From: Pseudarthrobacter sp. SSS035
GTDB lineage: Bacteria; Actinomycetota; Actinomycetes; Actinomycetales; Micrococcaceae
Direction of reading: 5' to 3'
Length of the DNA stretch: 64,000 bases
Assembly (NCBI RefSeq): GCF_023273875.1
Contig: NZ_CP096882.1
Span: forward strand, 4,836,001 to 4,900,000
Positions 33,515-42,660 of this stretch are shown one piece after another. The position numbers were made by a program, and so were the translations under genes. The first letter of the stretch is position 1. The number at the start of each line of letters is the position of its first letter. Below the pieces are notes generated by a model that made no database searches, was not told the origin of the DNA, and saw nothing but the letters and a program-made list of their open reading frames with translations.

Positions 33515-34441
33515 TTAGTGAATGGCCGGCCGGAGCACATCTGGCAGACCGATGTCCGCAGGGGAGAGTTCGGGCCTCGCCCGGACGAGACGGAGGGCAT
33601 GCCGGAAGGATCGGCCTGACCAGGCTGTGTCGGCGGAGACTTCTACGACCATCGGTTCCACAAGCGTCAGTGCTACCGGGTCCTTGTCCCGGTTGAACCG
33701 GTCCAGCGTCGTGCCCTTCACCGTGTCGGGCCACGGATGTGCGCTGCGGGGCGGTTCCAACCACCGTGCCAGCTCGCGGCCGGCCGCTGACTTCAGCGGC
33801 GCTGACCGGCCGACGATCCGCAGCGCCCCGTCCAGGACCAGACCGGCCACGACCTCGGAGGGCTGGGTAATCGGGCCGATGACGGCACCGCAGACGACCT
33901 CCACGGTTTCCCTGTGCTTCAATTTCAACCAGTTCCGGACCCCTGCGGCGTACGGTTGGTCGCTTCTTTTGATGAGGAGCCCCTCAATTCCCGTCTGGGG
34001 TAGCTCTTCAAACCACCGGGCCGCAACGACGGGGTCCGTGGTGGTGGGGGAGACGGACAGCGGCGGCTCCCATGTGCTGGCGAGTTCTTCAAGGAGCGCC
34101 CGGCGCTGGCTCAGCGGCAGGTCCCGGGCGTCATAGCCGGCCACGGCCAGGACATCGAAGGCGGCGTAGCTGGCCGGTGTCTCCCGGACCAGTCCGGGGA
34201 GGGTCTTGGGACCGGCTCCCAGGCGCTGCTGGAGCGCGGAGAAGTCCAGCCGCCCTTGGGTCCAGATCACGGCTTCGCCGTCGATCACACACCCCGGGGG
34301 TACCGCGGACGCGATAGCCGCAACAAGTTCCGGGAAGTACCGGTTCTGTTGGGTCCTAAAAGGTTGTCGCGGACGTCGCATTTCTGTACTGCCATATGTG
34401 TCCGGCACAGTAACTGTCGGTGTGTCGGGCACGTCCTTCAC
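33515..34441 (-). pseudogene. LigD-like ATP-dependent DNA ligase, 5' part replaced by transposon (left)
   Basis: From 34340 downward the sequence is ligase: YFPELVAAI, GCVIDGEAVIW (motif III region), GIEGLLIKR (motif IV), WLKLKH (motif V), then an OB-type domain. The N-terminal part with the catalytic KxDG lysine is absent. Upstream of 34340 the frame continues into transposon sequence to a GTG at 34441 for 34 codons, identical to the start of the right-hand fragment. The remnant cannot be adenylated and is considered inactive. NHEJ ligases of this type are common in actinobacteria and their plasmids. Confidence 0.7.
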
Positions 34442-34508
34442 GTCGCGAGTTCTATCATCCTTCGCATGAGCATCATCTCTGGGATGAGGTGCAGGGGGTG
34501 ATCTGGCC

Positions 34509-35648
34509 GTGGCGACGTTCAGGTCCTTTCTAGTGAGGATGCCTTCGGAGCTGCGTTACTGGACTGTGCTCGATCCAGCCCATCGTGTAGTGGTGGAGGC
34601 CGATGATTTCCTGCTGCACCACCGGCTGGGTCGGGATGGTGCGGAGTCCACGAGCCAGTCCTATGCCGCGTCGCTTGCACTGTTCTTTGACTGGGCTGCA
34701 TCAATTCGTAAGCCGTGGCGGGAGAGTGCCCCTTATCTTGGTCGCTTTGTCTACTGGCTCCAGCACTATCGTCCGGACCAAATAGCCGCCGGTCGCACCG
34801 AAGTGGTGCGTGGGCCGCGGCGAGTGAATGCGATCATGGCGGCGGTGCGTAGCTTCTTCCGGCACGCGGCCGCGGTGGGTCAGCTGGACCCGCAGGTGCT
34901 GGGAGTGGTCTATGACTCCTTCGACAGCTATGCCGTGAACGAGGCAGAACAGGGTGCCAATCGTCCCCGCGCAAGCGCCCGGCATCGTTTGTCAGAGCCG
35001 CGCTCTCCGATCGTGAATGCTGCGGGGGAGGACGTCGTTGGCCTGATCCGAGCGGCCCGTAACGCCCGCGATCGATTTGTTGTCATTGCGATGTGGCGGA
35101 TGGGTTTGCGCCGGGGCGAGCTGGCCGGGTTACGCCGCTCAGACGTCCACTTCGTGCCTGATGCCTCCCAGCTGGGCTGCGGCTTTCGGGGCACGCACCT
35201 GCATGTGGTGCGAAGGATGAATCCGAACGGCGCGTGGGCGAAGTCGCGCAGGCAGCGTGTCGTGCCGGCTGACTGGATGACAGTTCAGGCCTACGACCAG
35301 TACATCGATGAGCGGGAACGCATCGACCCTGCCGGGCGGTCGGACTTCCTGCTGGTGAACCTGTTTGCTGATCCCGTTGGGACCCCGATGCGGCCGGGAG
35401 GCATCAATGAACTCCTGGCCCGGCTGTCGTCTCGCGCCCACCTAACGCGCCCGGTTCATCCACACATGCTGCGGCATAGCTTCGCCACCAACGTAGCGGC
35501 GCACGGCGGCACCGCCGACGTGCTCAAAGAGCTCCTCGGTCATGCCTGGATCTCATCCAGCGAGGTGTATCTGCACCCATCACCTGAACGGCTCCGTGCC
35601 GTCGTCGAGCGGGTCCCCGGACCCCGAACGACGGGACCCGGACAGTGA
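34509..35648 (+). CDS. tnpA: Tn554-type transposase A (tyrosine recombinase), left copy
   Basis: In this 379-residue protein (GTG start), residues about 30-140 are the core-binding domain. The catalytic domain has GLRRGEL (Arg202), a lysine near AKSRRQR (Lys245), HPHMLRHSFATN (His319, Arg322), GHAWISS (His345) and SEVYLH (Tyr354). This is a complete R-K-H-R-H-Y set. With tnpB and tnpC (ATGA-type overlaps) it forms the Tn554 set, which integrates site-specifically without terminal repeats. Its promoter must lie in the 170 bp between the ligase junction and the start. Confidence 0.85.
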   Translation: MATFRSFLVRMPSELRYWTVLDPAHRVVVEADDFLLHHRLGRDGAESTSQSYAASLALFFDWAASIRKPWRESAPYLGRFVYWLQHYRPDQIAAGRTEVVRGPRRVNAIMAAVRSFFRHAAAVGQLDPQVLGVVYDSFDSYAVNEAEQGANRPRASARHRLSEPRSPIVNAAGEDVVGLIRAARNARDRFVVIAMWRMGLRRGELAGLRRSDVHFVPDASQLGCGFRGTHLHVVRRMNPNGAWAKSRRQRVVPADWMTVQAYDQYIDERERIDPAGRSDFLLVNLFADPVGTPMRPGGINELLARLSSRAHLTRPVHPHMLRHSFATNVAAHGGTADVLKELLGHAWISSSEVYLHPSPERLRAVVERVPGPRTTGPGQ

Positions 35649-38092
35649 GCTACTTGAGCAGCGGCAGCCGGTTCCGAGTCGAGGCGGTAGCCCCGAACAG
35701 CGAACTGGATTTGCTGCGTGCCGCTTTGCGGCCCGACTTCCTGGCCGCAGTCGGCTGGAAGGCCGACGAGCAGATTCTGGCACCCCCGCAGAACCATCCA
35801 TTGCTCGGCATACGACAGTGCGCACGGAAGGAATGCAGCACCAGCGTCGCCACTCCCGGCCACGATCTATGCCCTGCCTGTCGCCGTGAATTCCGCAGCG
35901 GCCACCTGCCCATTGAGAAGTTCCTGAACACGACGAGCGGACGACCGGTACGCGGCGAGAGGTTCTGCCGCGTCTCGGAATGCCCCCGCCCAGCCTTCAA
36001 GCGCTTAGGCCTGTGCTCGGCGCACGACTTCCGCTTCCTCCAGCATCCCGCGTCAACCGTCGAGGATTGGCTGCAGGCCGCCAGGCCAACGCCGTTGTCG
36101 TCTTTCGGACCATGCCGAGTGCCCTCCTGCTCCCGCGTCGCCGGCGCATCGAACCGGCTTTGCCACCCGCATGCCCTGCGATGGAGCCGGTCCCGGCGGA
36201 CAGATCCACCACCGGACCTGGCGGATTGGGCACGATCGCAGGAACCGCCCGCCGACAGCGGCCGAATTGTGGCGTTCAAGGGATTACCCGATCAGGTAAT
36301 CACGGAGATCCTCGCCGGGCTGCAATGGCGGACCGATGACCACACCAAGACCTCCATGATTGAGTTGCGTGCCCTGGTACGCCATGCCCGCCAACTGCAG
36401 GTGTCCAGTATCTTCGATCTCCTCGAGCACACAGTATGCGGCGAATCCGCGCACATGGCCGCCTTAATCCGGGCCCTGACTCTCGCCGTGCAACGGAGCC
36501 TGACCTCTCCCGAACGAGAGCAACAGCGCGACCGATGGGACCTGGCGATCTTCGGCGGCAAGGGACAGATCAACTTCAAAGTCCTGTCCCAGCCGTGGCT
36601 CCGTGAGGCAGCCAAGCACTGGGTGCTGGAGGATCTTCCCCTCCACCGCGGCCGACAAGCCACCGCCACCTCCAAAGAGACCGTCCGGGCCATTCGGTAT
36701 CTCTCCTGGAGCCTGCAGCACGGCCGCCCGGACCACGGCCTCGTGCTCAGCGAACTCGACCGCACCGACATCGTCCGGTTCACCAACCGTCTGGCATACC
36801 TGGAACGCACCGGCGAGATCAGTAGCAAAAAGCGCTACGTCATCAGCACCCGGGTCCGGCGCTTCCTCGATGACGTCCGCGCTTTCGGACTCACCCGCCC
36901 GACCGGGCCCGTGGCGGGGCTGCCGGACGACTTCCGGCTACGCCACAGTGATGTTTCCAAGCCACCAGAGAAATTTGGGCCGGGGCGTGATCTTCCCATC
37001 CCCGTGCAGCGGACCATCAATGCGAATCTGGCAGAACTCGAGGCACGCGCAGGCCTCGACGTGCGTCGAATTGTTGAAGTGCTGATCGACACGGGCCGCC
37101 GCCCCGAGGAAGCATGCCAACTCCCATGGGACTGCCTGGACACTACAGCGGACGGCCATCAAGTACTGATCTACACCGACAGCAAGAACAACCGACCGAA
37201 CCGTCGCCTCCCTATCAGCGTCGAAACAGCCGATCTCATCCGAGAGCACCGCGAGACCGTCCGTCAGCGCTTCCCGAACACACCGCTGGACCAGCTGGCG
37301 CTGTTCCCACGAAACCAACTGAACCCTTATGGCAGCTTCCACGTCGGTGTCCCGCACGTGAGCAAAGCTCACAGGGCATTCATCGATTCCATTGCGACAC
37401 AGCTCGTCGACGACGCCGGCCAGCCCTTTCCCGCTGCGGTGGCGGTGCTGTATGCCTACCGGCACAGCTACGTCCAACGTCACGCCGACAACGGAACACC
37501 TCCCGATGTGCTGCGCGATTTGATGGGGCATGTCTCGATGGAAACCACGATGGGCTACTACCGGGTGACCGAGAAGCGTGTCCGCCAAGCAGTGAATCAA
37601 GTTTCCCAGCACCAGTTCGACAGTCAGGGGCGCCGTGTTTTCGCCGACATCGCCGGGCTCGTCGCTGAAGAACATGCACGGCTGCGCGTGGGCCAGATCG
37701 CTGTGCCGTTCGGCGTGTGCACCGAGCCTTCAAACGTCAAAGCTGGCGGCCATGCCTGCCCCTATAAGTACAGCTGCATGGGCTGCGGGCACTTCCGCAG
37801 CGACGCCTCCTATCTTCCTGAACTAAAGTCCTATCTCCAGCAGCTTCTTGCCGATCGGGAACGGATCCTTGCCGCGACCGATGTGCAGGAATGGGTGCGA
37901 GCCAAGACGGCGCCCAGCGATGAAGAAATTGACCAACTGCGCGGTTTGATCCGCCGCGTCGAGGACGACCTCAACCAATTGAGCCCCGCGGACCAGCAAC
38001 GGATCCAGGAAGCGATCGATGTGATTCGCCGTGCCCGGCAAACGGTCACGCTAGGAATGCCCACCATAGGCATCCAAGGACGGCGGCCATGA
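35645..38092 (+). CDS. tnpB: Tn554-type transposase B (tyrosine recombinase), left copy
   Basis: This 815-residue protein is larger than TnpA. The N-terminal third has cysteine pairs (CPAC, CSAHDF) that look zinc-binding. The recombinase domain has DTGRRPEEACQLPW (Arg485), AYRHSYVQRH (606 region), LMGH (His629) and MGYY (Tyr638 or 639). The C-terminus has CPYKYSCMGCGHFRSD, another zinc site, and a coiled tail. The TGA overlaps tnpC by 4 bp. Confidence 0.8.
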   Translation: MSYLSSGSRFRVEAVAPNSELDLLRAALRPDFLAAVGWKADEQILAPPQNHPLLGIRQCARKECSTSVATPGHDLCPACRREFRSGHLPIEKFLNTTSGRPVRGERFCRVSECPRPAFKRLGLCSAHDFRFLQHPASTVEDWLQAARPTPLSSFGPCRVPSCSRVAGASNRLCHPHALRWSRSRRTDPPPDLADWARSQEPPADSGRIVAFKGLPDQVITEILAGLQWRTDDHTKTSMIELRALVRHARQLQVSSIFDLLEHTVCGESAHMAALIRALTLAVQRSLTSPEREQQRDRWDLAIFGGKGQINFKVLSQPWLREAAKHWVLEDLPLHRGRQATATSKETVRAIRYLSWSLQHGRPDHGLVLSELDRTDIVRFTNRLAYLERTGEISSKKRYVISTRVRRFLDDVRAFGLTRPTGPVAGLPDDFRLRHSDVSKPPEKFGPGRDLPIPVQRTINANLAELEARAGLDVRRIVEVLIDTGRRPEEACQLPWDCLDTTADGHQVLIYTDSKNNRPNRRLPISVETADLIREHRETVRQRFPNTPLDQLALFPRNQLNPYGSFHVGVPHVSKAHRAFIDSIATQLVDDAGQPFPAAVAVLYAYRHSYVQRHADNGTPPDVLRDLMGHVSMETTMGYYRVTEKRVRQAVNQVSQHQFDSQGRRVFADIAGLVAEEHARLRVGQIAVPFGVCTEPSNVKAGGHACPYKYSCMGCGHFRSDASYLPELKSYLQQLLADRERILAATDVQEWVRAKTAPSDEEIDQLRGLIRRVEDDLNQLSPADQQRIQEAIDVIRRARQTVTLGMPTIGIQGRRP

Positions 38093-38661
38093 TGCCCGAA
38101 ACCGCCGCCAGCCCGTTGACCATAGCCCGACGACGCGACGTCAATGCCCGCAGAGCCCGCGTAGCCCAAGCGCTGGAGATCATGCGAACCGAAGGCAGCG
38201 AGATCACCATCACCTCGGTCGCAGTCCGAGCCAGAGTGCACCGCTCCTTCATCCACCGCCATCTCGACCTTCGCGCAGACGTGTACGCGGCCGCCGACCA
38301 GCCATCGACAGCAGCCACTGCTACTACGACTACGCGCCAAAGCCTCGAAGCGGACAACCTGAACCTGCGGACCACGGTCCGCCGCCAGACTCAGCACATC
38401 GCCGACCTGGAAGCGCGGCTCTCGGAACTCCTTGGAGAGCAGGCCTACTCCCGCACCGGACTGGGCGCACCCCACAACCACGCCGCCCTCGAGGAACAGA
38501 ACTACATACTGCAAAACGAAATCCAAGAGCTACAAGCCAAGCTTCAAGACCAAGAGGAAGAACTAGGAGCCGCCCGAGAGGCGAACCGCCAACTCATGGG
38601 TCAACTCAACAAGACGACAGCGGCAAGCGATGGTTCCGATGGCCGGCGCGGCAAGAATTAG
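38089..38661 (+). CDS. tnpC: Tn554-type TnpC/DUF6262-like coiled-coil protein, left copy
   Basis: In this 190-residue protein, residues about 15-60 form an HTH-like unit (ITITSVAVRARVHRSFIHRH) and residues 80-175 a long coiled coil (EEQNYILQNEIQELQAK). Position, coupling to tnpB and layout match TnpC, which influences the orientation and efficiency of Tn554 transposition. The gap 38662-38781 after it shows nothing. Confidence 0.75.
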   Translation: MMPETAASPLTIARRRDVNARRARVAQALEIMRTEGSEITITSVAVRARVHRSFIHRHLDLRADVYAAADQPSTAATATTTTRQSLEADNLNLRTTVRRQTQHIADLEARLSELLGEQAYSRTGLGAPHNHAALEEQNYILQNEIQELQAKLQDQEEELGAAREANRQLMGQLNKTTAASDGSDGRRGKN

Positions 38662-38781
38662 CAGGGAGTCCGCCAGAACTGAACTGCCTCCCTACCTTGG
38701 ACTAGCGTGGCGAAATTGGGCATGTGGTCGCCAGCACTCGTCTATTTCGCGCCAACTCAGGCGACAGGAGCCAGGACCTAC

Positions 38782-38988
38782 TCAGGCCGAAGTGGCGCGC
38801 GACAGCTCTGCATCCTTGGGCATAGATGAGTAACGCGCTTTCAGTCCGGCTGCGTGCCCGGCATCGAGATCTTGCAAGGGCACTGGCTCGATGGATAGGA
38901 TCTCGTCCTCAACACGCGCAATATCAGGATGGCTCTCCAAGACGACGGTTGCAGGCCCACGGAGACAGAGAGCCGGGGTGGTGGGCAT
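38782..38988 (-). CDS. Short ORF coupled to adenosine deaminase, left copy
   Basis: This 68-residue frame has an ATG that overlaps the deaminase stop (TGATG). It begins MPTTPALCLRGPATVVLE. No family is recognised. It may be the 5' remainder of a longer catabolic gene cut off when the cluster joined the transposon. Confidence 0.35.
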   Translation of the reverse strand: MPTTPALCLRGPATVVLESHPDIARVEDEILSIEPVPLQDLDAGHAAGLKARYSSMPKDAELSRATSA

Positions 38989-40103
38989 CAGAGCGAGGCT
39001 GTGGCGAAACCGGTTTGGATGGCTGATTTCAGTTCTGACCGGTCGTGAGGAGGCAGGAAAGCGGACTCTGCCGCATCGAGTTGAAACGTCTTGAGATCAG
39101 CCAAGGTGTATTCGAAAGCATCGATGAGGAGGCCAAGTTCTTTCGTGAGGTTTGTGTTGCTCATCAGTCTGTTGTCAGCGTTCACTGTCACTCTCAGCCC
39201 GGCCCTGTAGAGCAGATCGAAAGGGTGGTCCCTCATCGTGGTCCCCCATTGAGCGATCGCTCCGGTTTGGAGGTTTGATGACGGGCTGATCTCCAGCGCA
39301 ATCTTGCGGTCCCTCACCCAGCGGGCCATGTCACCGAGTGCGGTGTGAGTGCCTGTGGAATCTTGGTATTGGGTCAGATCTTCGGCAAGCCGGACACCGT
39401 GGCCGAGACGCAGTGCCCGGCCATGGATCAGCGCCGACCGGATGCTTTCGAGGCCGTCTCCTTCGCCAGCGTGTACCGTCGCAGGCAGGAAGCTTGACGC
39501 CAGGTGGTCGAATGCTGCCGCATGCTGCGAGGCCGGGAATCCGGCTTCAGGCCCGGCAATATCGAATCCGACGACACCCTGGTTCCTGTGCCGCACGGCC
39601 AACTCGGCAACACTGAACGCTAGCGAATCGTGACGCATGGCTGCCAGGATCTGCCCAACCTCGATGGTCTTACCTGTTGCCGTGACATCGGCGACCCCGG
39701 CTTCGATCCCCTCTTGCACAGCCTCGACGGCCTGGTCCAGCGAGAGTCCCTGCCGGAGGTGGTTTTCAGGGGCCCAGCGGATTTCACCGTAGATCACGCC
39801 GTCGTCGGCGAGATCCTGGACGAACTCTCTGGCAACGCGAACAAGATTATTGCGTGTTTGAGTGACTGCTCCCGTGAAACTGAATGGTTTGAGGTAGGCC
39901 GAGAGCGAACCGGCGTTTGATTGCTCGGCGATCCAGCCAGCGAGCCGCTCTCCGTCGGTAAAAGGTAGTGGCACGCCTGCCTCGGCGGCCAGTTCAACGA
40001 TCGTTTCCGGGCGCAATCCTCCGTCCAGATGGTCGTGGAGAGAGACTTTGGGCAGCGACTTGAGAGTCTCATTGGTTATGGGGCGGGCGGCTGGATAGCC
40101 CAT
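38988..40103 (-). CDS. add: Adenosine deaminase, left copy
   Basis: This 371-residue protein has adenosine-deaminase family motifs: SLHDHLDGG (His23 and His25, zinc), HAGEGDG (metal and catalytic Glu region), LRLGHGVRL, and VTVNADNRLMS in place of the usual VSLNTDDP. Catalytic Asp is kept (NADN). It would deaminate adenosine to inosine in the cytoplasm. It is in the same direction as the LacI gene, 93 bp after it. Confidence 0.85.
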   Translation of the reverse strand: MGYPAARPITNETLKSLPKVSLHDHLDGGLRPETIVELAAEAGVPLPFTDGERLAGWIAEQSNAGSLSAYLKPFSFTGAVTQTRNNLVRVAREFVQDLADDGVIYGEIRWAPENHLRQGLSLDQAVEAVQEGIEAGVADVTATGKTIEVGQILAAMRHDSLAFSVAELAVRHRNQGVVGFDIAGPEAGFPASQHAAAFDHLASSFLPATVHAGEGDGLESIRSALIHGRALRLGHGVRLAEDLTQYQDSTGTHTALGDMARWVRDRKIALEISPSSNLQTGAIAQWGTTMRDHPFDLLYRAGLRVTVNADNRLMSNTNLTKELGLLIDAFEYTLADLKTFQLDAAESAFLPPHDRSELKSAIQTGFATASL

Positions 40104-40149
40104 GGCGGGGATCCTTCACTTGGTCGGGCTGATGGGCAGGACCGCAAAA

Positions 40150-40168
40150 GTTGCATCTGGCATGCAAC
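40150..40168. promoter_or_regulatory. Palindrome between lacI-type gene and adenosine deaminase
   Basis: GTTGCAT-CTGGC-ATGCAAC is a perfect 7-bp-arm palindrome upstream of the deaminase. It may be an operator or a weak attenuator hairpin. Mirror copy at 55354-55372. Confidence 0.45.
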
Positions 40169-40196
40169 AGGTGGGCGGGCAGAGTTCGTTCGGGAT

Positions 40197-41177
40197 TCAG
40201 GCCCTTGACGATTGGCGAACGATGAGCTCGAAGTCGAAGATCTCCTTGACGAGAGGCTTTTCAGGGTCCCCGTCGACAAGGAGATCGACGGCTCTCTCGG
40301 CGATGGACTGAGTAGGTTGTCGGATTGTGGACAGCGGGGGAACCGAATAGGCAGATGCCTCAGTGCCGTCGACGCTGATCACTGCAAGCTGGTTGGGCAC
40401 GTCAAGTCCGAGGGAGTAGGCAGCGAAAAGCACCCCGTGGGCTTGTTCATCAGTGGTTGCGTAAATGGCCCTCGGCGCATCCTGGGCCTGGAGCCACTCC
40501 ATAGTGACCTCAGCCGCCCCCGCCCTGGATATGGGAGAAGCGCGCCGGGAGACAGCAACAGGCGTTCCAGCGACCGCCCGGGCAAAACCAGAAGAATGCT
40601 GCCTCGTGCCCACTGAGTCCACAGGCGCGTTGAGCAGCCCGATACTGTCGTAGCCTTCGTCGACCAGATGGCGCGTCGCAACATAGGCGGCCTGCTCATA
40701 GTCGATCGTCAGCGAAGACGCATGCTGCCCCGAAGACAGCGGGTGAAGGGCCACCACAGGAAGATTCGCGGCGTGAGCCGGGTTGAGATTCGGTTCGTCC
40801 AGCAGCGAAACAAGAATGAGAGAGTCAACCTGCCGCTCGATGAAACTTTCGATGAGGCGGTGCTCTTGGTTCTGGACCGTTGCCGAGTCGCCGATAAGGA
40901 GCAAATGATCCCTGTTTGCGGCAGCCACTTCGAGCGCTCGGGCAAGCTCTGCGAAGAACGGATTGGCGATGTCCGGAACGATCAGTCCGATGGACCTGGT
41001 CTTTCCAGCGCTGAGCGCGCGAGCCAAGGCGTTGGGTTTGTAGTCCAGTTCTTTTGCCGCCCTGAGAACGCGCTCCCGGGCATCCGCGGAGACAGCGCGG
41101 GGCCCGTTGTTGAACACATAGCTCACAACGGCGTTGGACGTCCCGGCCAGTTTGGCAACGTCTCTGGCTGTCGGCAT
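40197..41177 (-). CDS. LacI family regulator of the nucleoside cluster, left copy
   Basis: In this 326-residue protein, the N-terminal LacI HTH reads TARDVAKLAGTSNAVVSYVF with hinge-helix NALARAL. The periplasmic-binding-type effector domain follows (SIGLIVPDIANPFFAEL). It is divergent from the transporter operon. The operator TCTAACCGGTTAGA in the shared gap is the likely site. The inducer is presumably a nucleoside or ribose. Confidence 0.9.
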   Translation of the reverse strand: MPTARDVAKLAGTSNAVVSYVFNNGPRAVSADARERVLRAAKELDYKPNALARALSAGKTRSIGLIVPDIANPFFAELARALEVAAANRDHLLLIGDSATVQNQEHRLIESFIERQVDSLILVSLLDEPNLNPAHAANLPVVALHPLSSGQHASSLTIDYEQAAYVATRHLVDEGYDSIGLLNAPVDSVGTRQHSSGFARAVAGTPVAVSRRASPISRAGAAEVTMEWLQAQDAPRAIYATTDEQAHGVLFAAYSLGLDVPNQLAVISVDGTEASAYSVPPLSTIRQPTQSIAERAVDLLVDGDPEKPLVKEIFDFELIVRQSSRA

Positions 41178-41211
41178 CGTCTTCTCCTGGTTATTGGTTC
41201 GAGGCGACCAC

Positions 41212-41314
41212 TCTAACCGCCTAGATTCGCATCATACTGTGAATTCGGCCCGCGATCCTTGAAAAAGAAATCTCTTGTCAAAGCCATGCGCCACGAGTAG
41301 TCTAACCGGTTAGA
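41212..41314. promoter_or_regulatory. LacI-type operators in the divergent promoter
   Basis: TCTAACCGGTTAGA (41301-41314) is a perfect 14-bp palindrome with the central CG of LacI operators. The imperfect TCTAACCGCCTAGA lies at 41212-41225. The two sites are 89 bp apart between divergent lacI and transporter genes, suited to looping repression. Mirror copies at 54208-54310. Confidence 0.75.
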
Positions 41315-41356
41315 TGCTCCGTTTGCATCCTTCTCACTCTTTAGAAAGGGCTTCCC

Positions 41357-42658
41357 GTGAAGCGAACAACCTTGGCAGCGACGTCGCTGCTCGCGGCCGG
41401 AGCGATATTCCTCGCCGGCTGCTCGACCAGTGCCCCAAACTCGGATCCAGCGCAGGGGAGCGACGGCTCCGGTACGGGTAGCGTGAACTTCCTGGGCCCG
41501 GAGGACCCCGCGACTTTCGCCCCCGTGATCAAGGCTTTCGAAGCCAAGAACCCGGACATTACGATCAACTATTCACAGGTGCCGTTTGACCAGCTCAACC
41601 CGACTCTGCAGCAGCGCCTTGGAGCCAAGGACGAGACCATCGATATCTACACGGTGGACCAGCCGCGGCTCTCCCAGCTTGCGGCTCAGGGATTCCTGGA
41701 AGATCTCAGCAGCCTGAAGGAGCAGACCAAAGCTGCCGTTCCGGAGGCGCAGTTTTCTGTGAACCTCTACCAGGACAAGATGTGGGCGTTGCCTGTTTGG
41801 AACTCCACCCAGCTGCTGTTCTTCAATAAGACTGCCCTGGACGCGGCAGCTGTCCAATACCCGTCCGCTGATCCGTCCCAGCGAAAGACCTGGGAGCAGA
41901 TCGTTACGGACGCCAAGGCTGCTCAGGCTGCAGGTACAGAGTTTGGTCTGCTGCTTGAACAGGTCGAGGCGTACTACCAACTGCAGCCCCTTGCAGAGTC
42001 AGCCGGCGGCGGTTCAGGTATCACCGGTGACGACAAGTTGACCGTTGATGTCACCAACGAGGGCTGGGAAAAGGCCATGAAGTGGTACTCGGACACCTTC
42101 GCGTCCGGCCTTTCGCCCCGCGGCGTCGGCGGATTCCAGACCAGTCCTCTCTTCTCATCGGGCAAGGTGGCGTACTTCGTGGGCGGTCCGTGGGATGTTG
42201 GTGGGTTCTCTAAGACAAATATCAATTGGGGAGTGGCGCCCATGCCCTACTTTGAGGGCGGTAGTAAGGCCACACCGACGGGTTCGTGGTCCTGGGGCAT
42301 CAACCCGGCATCCAAGAACAAGGCTGCGGCGAAGAAGTTCCTTGAGTTCGCGTCCCTTGACCCCGCCGGTAACCTGGCGACGACCGAAGCGACCACGATC
42401 ATCCCAGCAAATAGTGCAGCGACAGGACAGTATCTTCCCAAACTCGAAGCCCTCGGCGGTGACAAGACCCAAGGCCTGGCAAAGCTCATTGCCCACGAAA
42501 ACACCGAGACAGCAACGCCTCGCCCGGTCACCGTCGGCTACATCCAGTTTGAGGAAATCATGGGCAAAGCCTTCGCCGACATCCGCAATGGCAGCCCGGT
42601 GGATGAACGGCTGAAGCAAGCCGCCCAGCAGGTTACAGACGCTTGGAAGCAGCTCTAG
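41357..42658 (+). CDS. ABC transporter substrate-binding lipoprotein, left copy
   Basis: This 433-residue protein (GTG start, AAAGGG upstream) has a signal peptide with lipobox LAGC (Cys22), so it is membrane-anchored on the outside. The rest is a family 1 extracellular solute-binding protein (VNFLGPEDPATFAPVIKAFE, NTEATTIIPAN-like end). Its genes are with two permeases and no ATPase, as is usual when a shared MsiK-type ATPase is used. The substrate is inferred to be a nucleoside from the neighbours. Confidence 0.85.
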   Translation: MKRTTLAATSLLAAGAIFLAGCSTSAPNSDPAQGSDGSGTGSVNFLGPEDPATFAPVIKAFEAKNPDITINYSQVPFDQLNPTLQQRLGAKDETIDIYTVDQPRLSQLAAQGFLEDLSSLKEQTKAAVPEAQFSVNLYQDKMWALPVWNSTQLLFFNKTALDAAAVQYPSADPSQRKTWEQIVTDAKAAQAAGTEFGLLLEQVEAYYQLQPLAESAGGGSGITGDDKLTVDVTNEGWEKAMKWYSDTFASGLSPRGVGGFQTSPLFSSGKVAYFVGGPWDVGGFSKTNINWGVAPMPYFEGGSKATPTGSWSWGINPASKNKAAAKKFLEFASLDPAGNLATTEATTIIPANSAATGQYLPKLEALGGDKTQGLAKLIAHENTETATPRPVTVGYIQFEEIMGKAFADIRNGSPVDERLKQAAQQVTDAWKQL

Positions 42659-42660
42659 CA

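Noticed and set aside
33515..34441. Functional DNA ligase
   Set aside because: The KxDG nucleotidyl-transfer region is missing and the first 34 codons are transposon sequence shared with the right-hand fragment.
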